The notes under the pieces are model-generated. The model searched no databases. It was not told where the DNA came from and saw nothing but the letters and a program-made list of their open reading frames with translations. This document shows, one piece after another, positions 20,525-31,629 of a stretch of DNA of 62,000 bases (position 1 is the stretch's first letter; each line of letters begins with the position of its first letter). The stretch spans positions 1 through 62,000 of the forward strand of contig CAJNDS010000298.1 in the NCBI GenBank assembly GCA_905221605.1, in the 5' to 3' direction. A program made the position numbers and the translations under genes. This stretch comes from Symbiodinium natans. Taxonomy: Eukaryota; Sar; Dinophyceae; Suessiales; Symbiodiniaceae.

Positions 20525-21224
20525 GGATAACGGAGGCATGCATGCGGTTGAGGCATTGCAGGGTTTGCGGGGGTTTGGGTTTAGGTTGGGGGAGGGGAAC
20601 CTCGATGTCGCCACGCAGAGTCGCTTCCTGGTCTTCGGAAAGTTCGCTGCGAAGTTTCGCAGTCTGTTTCATGAATGGACATGAAGCCCGGAGTACCATG
20701 TTAAGAACGGGAGTTGCCGATTTTATTTGTACATCTGCCTTTAGAATCGCTAAAAACTCCTTCAGCTGGAAATAGAGCCCCTCGATTTGTCCTTTGTGGA
20801 CATTCAGGGTTTTATGGCTTTAGAAGATTCAACCGGGCTCTTGGAACTCAATTGAATGTCAAGAAGTCGCCAAGCCAATGTGTGGACGCAAATGGATACT
20901 CACGTTAGGAGGGTTCCTTTTGCGCGTTCAGTTTACATCGTTATCTGTTGTGCTGGTCCAAGGTTGAAGCTTCTTCAGTCTTGGGCTAGATTGACAGTTC
21001 CCAGGATAGTTGTCGAGGGGAATATTCAATCTTCAAACCGGCTCCAGAACCTGGCTGGGGTTGACTCACCTGAGTGACCAGACCTGCCTTGGGGTGGGTG
21101 GGGTGGGGCAGGAGGTCTTTATGCATAAATATATATGGATAGTTATGCAAGTTATGTACGTATGTAATGTATAACGTACATACAGATACATGCCCTGATC
21201 TCATGCAAACACCTGAGCAACATG

Positions 21225-21320
21225 TCCTTCTAATGCTGACACAGCTGCGCCGGGAGGTTGTTGGGGCACTCGTGGACCCTCTCAGTTGTAGAGCGGCCCT
21301 TCACGCACTGCAGGCAGCCG
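21225..21320 (+). CDS. Exon candidate, unrecognised, helical
   Basis: The frame reads LTQLRREVVGALVDPLSC then RAALHALQAAVAAFLASR. It has an amphipathic helical pattern and a coding-like codon mix. Borders are uncertain; CTGCAG|GCAGCC could be a GC donor. No family recognised. Confidence 0.35.
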
Positions 21321-23714
21321 TGGCAGCTTTCCTGGCGAGCAGGAGTCTCGGGATGTCAGGTCTCACATCTCCTGCCATGTGCACATGCAAGATACAAGAC
21401 ATGTCTGCGAACCTTTTTCTTAACATTTGCCCAAGGCAAGACATTGAAATACAGCAAGAGGTTCATTGAAAGCAGCCGCCGCCGCAGCAGTAGCAGCATC
21501 ATAGGTAAGCGTTTTCAATTTTAATCGGCAGTTCTGATTCCCTTGCTACGCCAGGGCATCCCCTGCAAAGCAAATACCATCATTCTGCACGAACTCATGA
21601 ACACTACATCTCCTTAAGCAACGCGCTGTGGTTTCAACACAGAGCTAAACATACCTGAGGCAACAAGCCAAGTCTTGCAATCCTGGGTGAGACAGGAGGA
21701 GCCCGAGCTGAGGGTTTCCAACTCTGGGTCAATGTCGTTTGAGTCTCGGCAGCGCAGCCTCAGGCCATCCTCCCACCGTGCCGATGCTCTCCACGACCGT
21801 GAACGCTGCTGGGTGCGTGGAAAGCTCAGCATGGGCAGATTGATTTACGCCCCTTTTTGTGTTTTTACATTCGGCTTTCTGGGAGATTGTAGGATGCGCC
21901 GACGGGCTTTTGATGAATTAAGTAGAGAGTGCTTTAAAAGCCAGAGCCGCTTTCCTCTGCCTCACAGCCACTTTGTTGTGGGAGTCTAGCCTTTCAACCT
22001 GGAACCCACAAGCCGGTTTCCTGTGAAATAGAAATGTCCTAAAACCGATGTGGACATCAAACTCAACTTGACCTTTACGTTCAAGTCAACAATCCTTGTG
22101 CCGTTTCGGCGAAAAGTTTGTTGGCCGTCTTCTTCCAACACTTGAGTCCAACTCGCATAGAGGTTGCTTGCTGTTTGTTGTGGCTGTCGCCGTTGCAATG
22201 TACAACACTTGCCTCAGCGGCGGTGTTGACTCTGCAATTCGAGGTTCCAAGTGCTGCTTCTGCAGCAGGCACCTGCAACCAAGAGCCTCTCCAAACCCTG
22301 TAACCTGTCCAGAAGAGGATCACATCCTCAGAAAGCACGATGGATGGCCACTGCGGTGATGGGTCAGCAGACGATGGGCAAGCAGACGGACAAGAGATGC
22401 TGGTCGATGGGCATTCTGAGGTGGGAAGACACGCATTGACGAGATGGCCCGAGCATCAGCTGGTATGGAGGGCCTGAGTTTCAGCCTTAAAAACCAGGCT
22501 TTGCTGCACAGGGGAAAGAAAGGCCTTAAGTCACCACGATTTTGGATGAGGCTGTCAGCTCGTCACCAAGAACAGCAGAGCCCGCGGCATCTGGGATGCA
22601 ATCGGCAGTTCTTTGCTTGGTGCTGTTTACGTTTTAGGCGTGAGGTGGGATATCTCAGTGTACCTGTGATGGTCCATTAACGTTTCGTTTTGTTTCTTAA
22701 ACGCACATCTAGCAGAATCTAGCTAGGCGAAGCACAGCTGCACCCACCGTAGCACACGACCGACTCTCGGAAACAGTGAACTGTTTCATCTGGGTGTTCA
22801 AGTCGAGATGGAAATCTTCTTGGGAGACCGTTAAAGCCCCCAGCCTCGAGCAACGAGCATGAACCCGAACCTGGAACTCCAAACCGCGACTGCGTGCGAT
22901 GGTTGGTCAATTGCGAAGTGCAGTGAATCCCAAGAAGCTCGACCAAGGAGGAGACCCCTCAGCTGCAGAGGCTTTGGGATTCGGGTTCTAGTCTTTGGAG
23001 AAGGCTTCCGGAGATTCGGGGAACTTCCAGCACGTGGGAAGATGATGTCGGATTGTCCCAGGGACTCTTGACCTTCATGCTCAGATTCAGGGCATGCAGC
23101 AGCCGCGTTTGTCAGTCACATGGGAAGATCATGTTGAGACGTGGTGCCAGCATCTCTCACCCCTGCAGCCATGAGGCAAGGGCCTCCGACCTCCACTGAA
23201 CAGGAGGCCTGGTTGGAGGTTTTGGGTTGAGATGGCACAGTACTGAGCGGGTTTGGTTCTGATTGGATTCAGCATTTTCCGGCACACGCCCTGGATTCCT
23301 TCCACCAGCCACTCACAAAGCCAACCTTGCCAGAAAGTCTCAGCTTCTGCCGGCTATTTTGGAAGTCTTGAACAAGCGCTTTGCGTGGTCCATCCTTCCC
23401 GAGTTTTGGGGTAGGCTATGAGCCCGGGTGTCTACGCTTAGTTGTCCCATGAGGATCACAGCAGGCAAGGAGCCCTCAAACCTTGCTGATTCGGATTTGG
23501 GGTTTAGGTTCAGTTGGGTTTTTGTGACTTAAGATGTCATTACAACGTTGCGTACAGCCCAAATCAAGACCAGAAACCTAAAGTCGAAGAAAGCCCTATA
23601 GCCGCAAAGGCCCTCGAGGCCATGAACGTGTCGGAGGAGGCCTCCGGGCTTCGGGTTCAAGGTTCATAGGAGGGTTTGCCCTCCGAACAAAACGCCCGAA
23701 AGCCCGGTGACTAC

Positions 23715-23903
23715 AGCCAATCTTCGCGAGGCAAAGTGTGGGGGGGGGGATTTCTGGTCATACTTGCAGGAACAACAATCAACCGCGCAGGTCAGGTGTG
23801 TTGCAACATGCTCAAGGTGTTCAGATCCTATCAAGGCTCCTTCCTGCCCATTGCCAGGAAGGTGAAGATGAGGCAAGCCTCAGACGACGCCCGGCTGCAA
23901 TAG
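23715..23903 (+). CDS. Terminal exon candidate, unrecognised
   Basis: The frame reads NMLKVFRSYQGSFLPIARKV then KMRQASDDARLQ and ends at TAG. The basic, C/G-ending-codon pattern looks coding. An acceptor (CATACTTGCAG at about 23769, or CTCAAG at 23816) precedes it. It may close the gene to which the 8.5-21 kb exon candidates belong, but that link is not shown. Confidence 0.4.
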   Translation, partial: SQSSRGKVWGGGFLVILAGTTINRAGQVCCNMLKVFRSYQGSFLPIARKVKMRQASDDARLQ

Positions 23904-24064
23904 CCTCGTTCAGATTTGCTGGGTGAGCTTCGACAGGCAAAGCCGCGAATCCTCTTGAGTCTAGGTGCCTGTCAGGGTCAGCTTGGCTGTCCAATGTTTT
24001 ACAGCATGTTTCGCACACTTTAGTTTCCGGAAGCTTTGCGATGGCTGATAACTGCAAGTCCAGT

Positions 24065-24190
24065 TCCCGAACGCTCCGGCATCTTCAGTTTCCGAGGTCG
24101 CCGCCACAAGAAGCGGCGGGATAAAGACAAACCAGGCGCAAGCCTCTTCTCCTCAGCCTTGGAAACCTTGGAGCATCGTCCCCTGCGTTT
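24065..24190 (+). CDS. Weak exon candidate, basic protein
   Basis: The frame reads FSFRGRRHKKRRDKDKPG then ASLFSSALETLEHR. The basic patch could be a nuclear signal. Splice borders are not clear. Confidence 0.2.
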
Positions 24191-24399
24191 ACGGCTGGGT
24201 CCCACGGCGTTGGTCAAGTTCAGGTCGGGTTTGCAAACGAAAGCCCAGAGGAGTCCCAGCCTTCTGCAGTTCTGTAAGGACGTCAAATCCCCGATCGGGT
24301 CGCTTGGATCCTCAGCAGCCTCAATCTCCATCAAGCTCCTAAAGGTATCTAAAGATCAAGGTCTAAAACGTCAAGGCGCTTCGTTGAGCATGGAGAGAT

Positions 24400-27300
24400 G
24401 ACGAGAGTTGCACCTGGACCAAAGGCCGCCGTGGAAAGAGCGATGTCCTAAGAGCCATCCGCCTGATGCAGCGGGAGGCACCCACCCTTAGAGCCTCAAG
24501 GAACTGAAAGCTAAAAGCTCCGTGCCTGTTTAACAATCGGGGCTCTCTGTGCTGCGGTTTTGAGGGCTTGCGGTCCAAACATTGGGATGAGCTGCACGAA
24601 GGTAGAAGAGGGTCTGCCTTTACCCTCAGTCGATGTAGATGTGTTTCGGTGCGCCTACACCTTCTGTTGCACAATCTGAGCTGATTTGGGTATAACAATG
24701 TGTTGCGGGGTCCCAGGTAGCTGGCTAATAGCACCACTATTACAGACCCTGCTGCGCCCTACTCATGCTTGAGGGCCGTGTGCCTGTTCGACCCTGGCAT
24801 CTGCGGCTGCAGGACGTTTTGCGGGCGTTGCGTTACGCTAGGTGCCGATTTCTAGAACTCCACAGCCACTCCCTCCGGGTTGAGAGCTTTAGGATGGTAG
24901 GCATGTGCGAAACACTACACTGAGCTATTCAACTTAACTCAGAACGCTAAGCGCCAGAAAGAGAGCGAATCTTGAAACGGAGCCAACCAAACACGCAATG
25001 CAAGCCCTGAAATCTACAGATTGTTTTGCACCTACGTGAACACCAAGCCTTACCGAACATCAGGACTCGCTCAGATCAGCGGTCATGGACATGCACCAGG
25101 ACAGTGGTGGCCTCGGGGCCGTTGTTATTGCTATTGTTTTGTTTTTTTTTGCCGGGGGGGGGGGGGGGGGTTGTGGGAATAGAAATGAACAAATTTTTGG
25201 ATGTTTGGAAAGTTTTGGACCTGAACAGGCTTGTGGTTCCGGATGCTGCGAACGCAGTTCGACTGTATTGAAGATCCATGTCAAGGTGGTACTAACGTGC
25301 TAGAGGAGAGAACGGGCGACTGGGTGAAGCAGGTACGGGAGAAGCACGACACGTCGTTTACCGTCTCCCTTATGAGTCATCTCATCGTTTTGTGTAGTGG
25401 GCATCTTTCCTATGAAGCTCCATGGAGGCAATGGTCAGCAGCACCTGCAACAAAGTAAGTGGCATGAAGAACACAAGTTTACCAGCATTGACAGAGCACA
25501 GATTACTATTCTTATAGCTGCGGTCTTCCGAACACAAAGTTCTCCCACCATGCTAGTTCTCCTCAACTTTGGGGCTGCCAAGGTCTCCAGGCACTTCGCT
25601 TTGGGATCTGCTTTGCCATGTGTTGGCCGTAGCCTCAGGCGCCGGACCCCAATCTGCCAAAATTGCAATACTTTGGGCCAGTGGCCGATGCCTGTAGCAA
25701 GTGCCACATGAAGCTACCATAAAGATAGGGCTGATTGACGCCTAAGGCATTCTGGGGCTTCGGGCTGGGCTTGAGGGTTCTGAGCTGAGGGCGGCTTTGC
25801 GAAGTTTCTGTTTTTACACTTGATATTCGGATTTCGCTTGTTAGGGTTTAGTGCCTTCTGGCACCTAGGTTTTGCGAGTTTCTAGGGTTTGGGGTTGAAC
25901 GCTTGAGGTCACTCTGCAGTTTGGTGATGTCCCTGATCCGCTAGGGCCTCGGGCGATTCCAGTCGTGCTGTGGGCTTCACAAGGTTTCCGGGCTCAGGCT
26001 CAGCGGCTCAGGGCTGTGAGTCTTCCTACTTTGCACAATCGAAGATGCCATGAAGGACCCTTACCTGGTTCCAGAGTCCCAGAGGCTCATGCGTTGAAAT
26101 TCTTAAGCAAGGGTTTCTCGCTAGTTGTTGTGACTTCGGGAGTCGCGGCAAGTGTCCAAGCAAGGAGTCTCGAGGCACAGCTGCTATCCAGATTCAAGGC
26201 GAAAATAAGATCAAAGCAACAATCCAGATCCACATTCCAAACCCCGAAATCCAACCGCAACAGCAGCTCGCGCATGGCATATCCACACAAGCACCGGCTG
26301 CAAGACCTTCTTGTTTCACCGGAAGGCTCAGTTGCCGCAAAACTCAGACCTGGAAGGCCATGTCAACAATGTAGATAGCCCTACCTCGGCGCGAGAGGCG
26401 TTTTCGTAAGCTCGCAAGCTCCACTTGGCTGAGGCTTCTCTTCCTACTATGGCGGGGACCTGGCATCAGCCAAGGGGGGTGCAGGCACTTTGGGCGGGGT
26501 AAAGTTTAGGAGTTGGGGCTGCAGTTTAAGGTTCCGTGTTTCGAAGAGCAAGTTGGGCCTACATCCCCCGCCTCGATTTGCAGCGGGAAGGTCGGTGACT
26601 TCTTCTGCCAGATGGAGGAGGGGCTGTCCACTGGCGAATGCTGTGCAACATCGAAACTTGTCCCAAATCCCCGTCAGCTACCGGGAAATCACAACGAATG
26701 ACAACGCCAATTGCATCTCGGATGCAGCACAAAACGTCGCGAACTGTGGCCTATGTTTTTTGGGGCATGGGTCGGAAACCGCCCCAACACACTAACGTAC
26801 TTAATTCACAACTTGCATCTGCAAGCCTGCCTTGAGTCCCAAATCCACAACCCCTGAGCTTTCGCCACAAAATTCGATACCGTCAGCTGCAAGCCCTTTA
26901 GCGCCCTTTAGCCGCCACACGCCGAAGGAGCTTTGGTGCGTCGGCCTTTGCCGCCCCTTGGTGCAGAAGTTCTCAGGGGGGTTTAGCAGTGTTTGGCCTT
27001 TGCATCAGAAGTTTCTAGGCTCAGTTCATCTAAGAAGTTCGACACCTTCATACGCGGCAATTCGCGAGTAGAGAAAATATGTTGCATGTCTCATGCTGTA
27101 ACTGCCTGCGCACTTCGTGCATCATGCATCGGGCCGGAAACCCATCTTCAGAACGGGGTTTCAGAAGCAAAGATGTCCGCTGAACAGGGCGTTGTTGCAT
27201 CATGAACCTTGCATGAAAGTCTGCTGACCCCCAGGCTTCAAGCACGTCCACAATGCAGCTTGTCATGGTCACAGCCATTGTCTCACCTTCAGTCGTTTGC

Positions 27301-28430
27301 AGCGCTGCTGGCCGCTTCAGCATTAGCCGACAAATGCAAGTCATTTCGAATTCTTGTAGGCTTTGCACCTCCCTGGCTCTTTCCTATCATTCTGGAGCCT
27401 AGGCGAATGAATCATTGGAAAGGATTGCTCAGCCTTGGCGAATCGGGTTCTGAAGCTAATGAAACGTTCGACACACTGCATCTGTCGAGCCTCGAATTTG
27501 AAGAAGCGGCGGTCTCTCGCGCCTGTTGCAGGGTGATAGCAGTGACAACGGTTAGGGGCTCGTTGCAACGTATCTCTGATTTCGGGCATGAAAAGCTTGA
27601 CTCGTTTACCTCCTAGTTTCATTGGACTTCAAACCAGGCGTTCAGGCAGCAGCGCATCGCAGAAGGGAGCATCGCATTCCTCATGCGGGAAATCTGGGTC
27701 CACGCTTCCTCCATGTCCTTGCAGATGCTTTCCAAGGTTGGCAGGGCTTGATAAAACGATTCCCATTGAAGTTACACGCGGCCGGTTGTTTGGACTTTCA
27801 TGGCCACTTTGTTTGCCGGTTGTTAACGGCCGCAGGGTTCACAGCACAAGTATGGATTTCTACAGCAGAGCGACGCAACAGTCAATGTCTCAGAAATTGT
27901 TAATTATCCAGAAAGCTACCAGCCATGCCAGTACAGCATGCGATTCTCCTCTCTGTGCTGTAGAAGCGACACAAGGTAGACCCTGTTCAGAGTAGGGCTA
28001 GAGTCAAGAGAAGCACAGTCATCGAGGATAGCAACGCGAAGGCCACGAGCCACCTTTCATTCCACTGAACCTTATCACAGTCGCCGTCAAGGGTCTACCT
28101 AGTATGGCTGTGTATCAGAAGAGGGGCTGCTTTATGCCCTGGACAGTAGGATTCCTTCTTTGTAGGGCCTCCGTAGATCCACAGATCTTACCAGGAATCC
28201 TCAGCATGAGTCAAGCCGCTACAGCTGTCGCAGCAAATCGCCAAGCCTAGGCCCACCCGCCACATCATAATCCTTCCCCAGATACGAAGAATAGACCACA
28301 TGCACTTTTCCATGGCGGTGAGCTCGAGCTTCTGATCACAAAAGCTCTGCATCCGGAGACTGGTTTTTGGGAAGGACTGGGCTTCAGATGTTTAGAGTGT
28401 TAGGTTGTGAAGGCTTGGCCATCACAAGGT
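24400..28430. other. No nameable gene; 17-base poly-G at 25154-25170
   Basis: I found no splice-supported protein frame. Weak frames exist near 26.1 and 27.3 kb on both strands and contradict each other. The poly-G run follows a poly-T run (25139-25150). Confidence 0.3.
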
Positions 28431-28454
28431 CGACTGCTTTGAGCATAAGGCGTA

Positions 28455-28780
28455 AGGCGCCACGCGCCGACATGTCAAAAAACGCGCCGACGTGCTAAAA
28501 ACCAAGGTTTCCGCCGACATGCAAAACAAACGCGCCGACATGCTAAAAACAAGGGTTCCGCCGACATGCAAAAAGCGCGCGCCGACATGCAAGAAAAAGC
28601 GCGCCGACAGGCCAAAAACCAAGGTTTCCGCCGAAATGTAAAAACCAAGGTTTCCCCGACATGCCGAAACAACGCGCCGACATGCTAAAAACAAGGGTTC
28701 CGCCGACATGCAAAAAGCGCGCGCCGACATGCAAAAAAAGCGCGCCGACGTGCCAAAAACCAAGGTTTCCGCCGAAAAAG
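28455..28780. repeat. Tandem repeat with GCGCCGACATGC core, 142-bp higher-order unit
   Basis: The core GCGCCGACATGC followed by A4-A6 alternates with CCAAGGTTTCCGCCGACATG. A longer unit beginning CGCGCCGACATGCTAAAAAC occurs at 28531 and again at 28673. Several copies carry GACGTG or GAAATG in place of GACATG. All frames are open on the - strand because the units lack stops, which explains the long Cys/Arg-rich frames. Confidence 0.85.
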
Positions 28781-28782
28781 CC

Positions 28783-28862
28783 CTGAACCCTAAACCCTAA
28801 ACCCTGAACAAACTCTAAACCCTAAACCTTAAACCCTAGGCCCCTAATCCCTAAACCCCTAC
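28783..28862 (-). repeat. Interstitial telomere repeat (CCCTAAA)
   Basis: About 80 bases of imperfect CCCTAAA units directly between two blocks of the 21-nt-type repeat. Confidence 0.8.
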
Positions 28863-28881
28863 AAATCAAAGCCCCCCAACT

Positions 28882-28929
28882 GTGAAGCCGGCCCCCTGTC
28901 TCTCCGAGGAGAGACACCAACGGCTTCAC
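28882..28929. other. Nested perfect hairpin
   Basis: The outer arms GTGAAGCC and GGCTTCAC enclose the inner arms TGTCTCTCC and GGAGAGACA with a two-base loop. It lies between the telomere-like block and the second GCGCCGACATG block. Function unknown. Confidence 0.75.
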
Positions 28930-28989
28930 GCCTTGACGGTAGAGGGCAGGACAGCACCATGGGCCTGGTGCGTTGAGTTTTTATCGACA

Positions 28990-29470
28990 TGGTCAACAAA
29001 CACGCAGGCATGCCGCACATGCGCCGATATGCTGAAAGCACACGCAAGCGTATGAAAAGTGTGCGCCGACATGTAAAACAAGCACCGACAGCAAACGTAT
29101 GCAAAGTGTGCGCCGACATGTAAAACAAGTACCGACATGAAAACAAGTGCGTGAGATTTGAAAGTGGCTAATTTGAAAAGGACCCGCCGACATGCCAAAA
29201 GTACGCGCCGACATGCCAAAAGTATGCGCCGACGTGCAAAGAAACACGCGCCGACGTGGCAAAACCTGACTGCCGCCGACATATGAAAATCACGTGCCGA
29301 CTTGCCAAAAACACGCGCCGACATGCTAAAAATCCGCATGCTGCGCCGACATGTCAAAAGCACGCACCGACATATCAAAAGCACGCGCAGACATGTCAAA
29401 ACCGACCCGCGGAGATAATATCTCGAGATGGTTTTTTCCATGTCGGGGCGTGTTTTTGTCATGTCGGCGC
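28990..29470. repeat. 21-nt tandem repeat GCGCCGACATG-CAAAAGCAC
   Basis: From about 29185 to 29405, ten or so units of close to 21 nt follow each other; degenerate units extend from 28997. Because 21 is a multiple of three, the + strand gives a seven-residue repeat of the type ADMSKAR. There is no sign of splice sites or a start, so protein coding is unlikely but not excluded. Confidence 0.85.
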
Positions 29471-29713
29471 GGCCGATCCCCCCTGCGTAAGGGTGAAAAC
29501 TTGTGCGTTAAGCTCGGGACAAGATGCAAAAGAAGCCACCCCAGATCTCTTCTTCCCCCAGCTTTCGGTTCAAGAATCACGAAAAAAGGTCGGGGCGAAA
29601 TCTCAGGACCACCCATACACACATGCCCTACCAGTACAGATTGGTGCCTACATATGTAGTTGCCCTTTAGAAATGTTGCATCAGAGTTGCGTTTGGAAGC
29701 ACGCGACGCGCAG

Positions 29714-29771
29714 TACAGATCGTACGCCGATTGGTTGGTGGACACCAAGGGCTTCTGGTTTGCCATCCATG
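29714..29771 (+). CDS. Exon candidate, unrecognised
   Basis: Between the acceptor GACGCGCAG and a GT donor (CATG|GTGCGG) the phase-0 frame reads YRSYADWLVDTKGFWFAIH. Aromatic-rich and C/G-ending codons look coding. No family recognised. Confidence 0.45.
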
Positions 29772-29949
29772 GTGCGGACTGTATCAATCACTCCAGACAC
29801 TTTTCGTGAGAGCAGTTGCGCCCAGCACCCAGTCCGCAATGTCTCTGCGCTTCAGTGTTCCTGTACCTTCACCGCCGTAAACATCGTCGGTCGCCCATCA
29901 CATGCGCAGCACAGAACGCCTTGACGTACGCGTGCGTTCGTAATGACAG

Positions 29950-31440
29950 TGGTTGCACTCGCCCCTACATGATGCACGTCTTCTCCAAGCCCAGCTCTTG
30001 CACAGCCGTCTTTAGTCACCCCTGGGCTCAAGATCTGAGGCGTGGTTTCGTTCATCTGCTTGCGATAGGCTCAGCGGCAGACCCACAGGTGGGTCATCTG
30101 TGTTAAAGTTGTCAAAGCCCGGCTTTCGGGTTGCACACGTGTTTACTTCAAGGACAATTGGAGCGAACACGAAGTTGCAGATGCCAACGCCACCAAGGGC
30201 TTGGGGTGCAGAGATATTCAGCTTCACAAGCTCACATCGAAGTTCATGCCTCTCCTATGAAAACCCACACCCTTCGAGCAACGGGACACTGCGACAAAAA
30301 AAGGCGAAGGCGACACATGCTAAGGTCACAAGAGCCATGAAGAGAAGCTGTGCATTCAGGGGCTACCTCAACATGTCCAGGACAGAGAAACAACTCGTTT
30401 CATTCATTTCTTTTCATGCAAACATATGATGGACTTCAGACAGTGATCGCAGAACATGTGTCTACTGTCTAGGGTTCCATGCAAGCCTTCTTCGCGTCAT
30501 TCCATTGGACTCCGGTTTGCCTCACCTAGTTTTGATACCCCGGGTGCTCTGAGATTTGATGCCGTCCTTTCCAAGGCACAGCAACAAAAAGCGTGGCTTG
30601 CGAGCTGTCAGTCAGCATTGAATACCAAGCCCCAAGCCCCTTTGCACCAAACCCTCAGCTCCCGCAACCTTGGAATCCCCTAGCACCTGTCCAAAAAGTG
30701 ATCCACGCCCCTCCCCCTACACACTCCCTGCCCCCCGCCGTAAACACCAATGCAGGCTTCAGGTTGTGGTGTGAGGTTTGACGGTATTTGGCGTAGGTTC
30801 TAGGATTATAGCTATGTTCGGGTCGGGTGCGGGTTCTCACCCGCTGCTAGCTGCATGGAGAATCCTTCCTCGTCTGCTGCGATGGAGGAGGCCTGGGGAG
30901 CACGGAATGGGTCCTCTTTGCTAAACAAAGAGGTTAGCGCGTTTCTTGCCTGACAAAAGTCGCATCGCAGCATGTGGCATTGGTGTTGCTTGGGTGATCT
31001 TGGGTGTTTGAGTCGCTTGTATAGGCTTTGTGCGAAGCAAGGACATGAGCTTGCGGTTGCTATACAGCACCAACACAGACATGCCATATTGGTCAGCCGA
31101 ACAGACAACCACAAGATCTTGCCAGGTTGGCTGGCAGCCTGACAATGGGGTGTCGAATGCCAGTATTGGGATTGTGTACCGGAATTTGTCGGTCTACAGG
31201 GCTACAACCCACATTGGGTTTCAACAGAAGATTGCTTTCGTAGGTCAGCGAGCAAAATGTGCCAAGCACAACGGCACACGCAGAGTTGACCCTTTCACAG
31301 ACGTTTTTGATTATGTATTATTGTTAGGTACCGGGCTTCACATGCGAAAGTTCCCACCTCTGACCTCGCCGAAGCCCTGACATCTTATGAAACATCACGC
31401 ATCATCGCACCTGAGACTGAACCGGGCCAAGCCGCACCCT
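29950..31440. other. No secure gene; one longer + frame at 31030-31380
   Basis: The 116-residue frame contains VGWQPDNGVSNASIGIVYRN and could be coding, but its codon pattern is weak and no family is recognised. Elsewhere I see only unique non-coding sequence. Confidence 0.25.
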
Positions 31441-31445
31441 CTTAA

Positions 31446-31622
31446 GCACTTGAGTTGGGGAAGTTCTCCGCCGATGGTTCTGCCAAAGGACCCAGCAGCC
31501 GAAGATCTGATGCCGAAGAGCTCGTGCTGCCTGCTCATCTTGATGCTCATCTTGACCACCCTTTCGAGGAGTTGCGGGTCTCACATCGGTTCAGCATAAA
31601 CCCTGCATGCAAAGCCATCTAA
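31446..31622 (+). CDS. Terminal exon candidate, unrecognised
   Basis: Open from a stop at 31443 to TAA at 31620-31622. It reads SADGSAKGPSSRRSDAEELV then LPAHLDAHLDHPFEELRVSH. The Asp/His/Leu-rich end and codon pattern look coding. It has no Met start, which fits a last exon. The acceptor is not identified. Confidence 0.35.
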   Translation, partial: ALELGKFSADGSAKGPSSRRSDAEELVLPAHLDAHLDHPFEELRVSHRFSINPACKAI

Positions 31623-31629
31623 CATTGGA

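Noticed and set aside
28422-29462. Long Cys/Arg-rich frames on the - strand
   Set aside because: They are translations of a stop-free tandem repeat whose unit length leaves several frames open.
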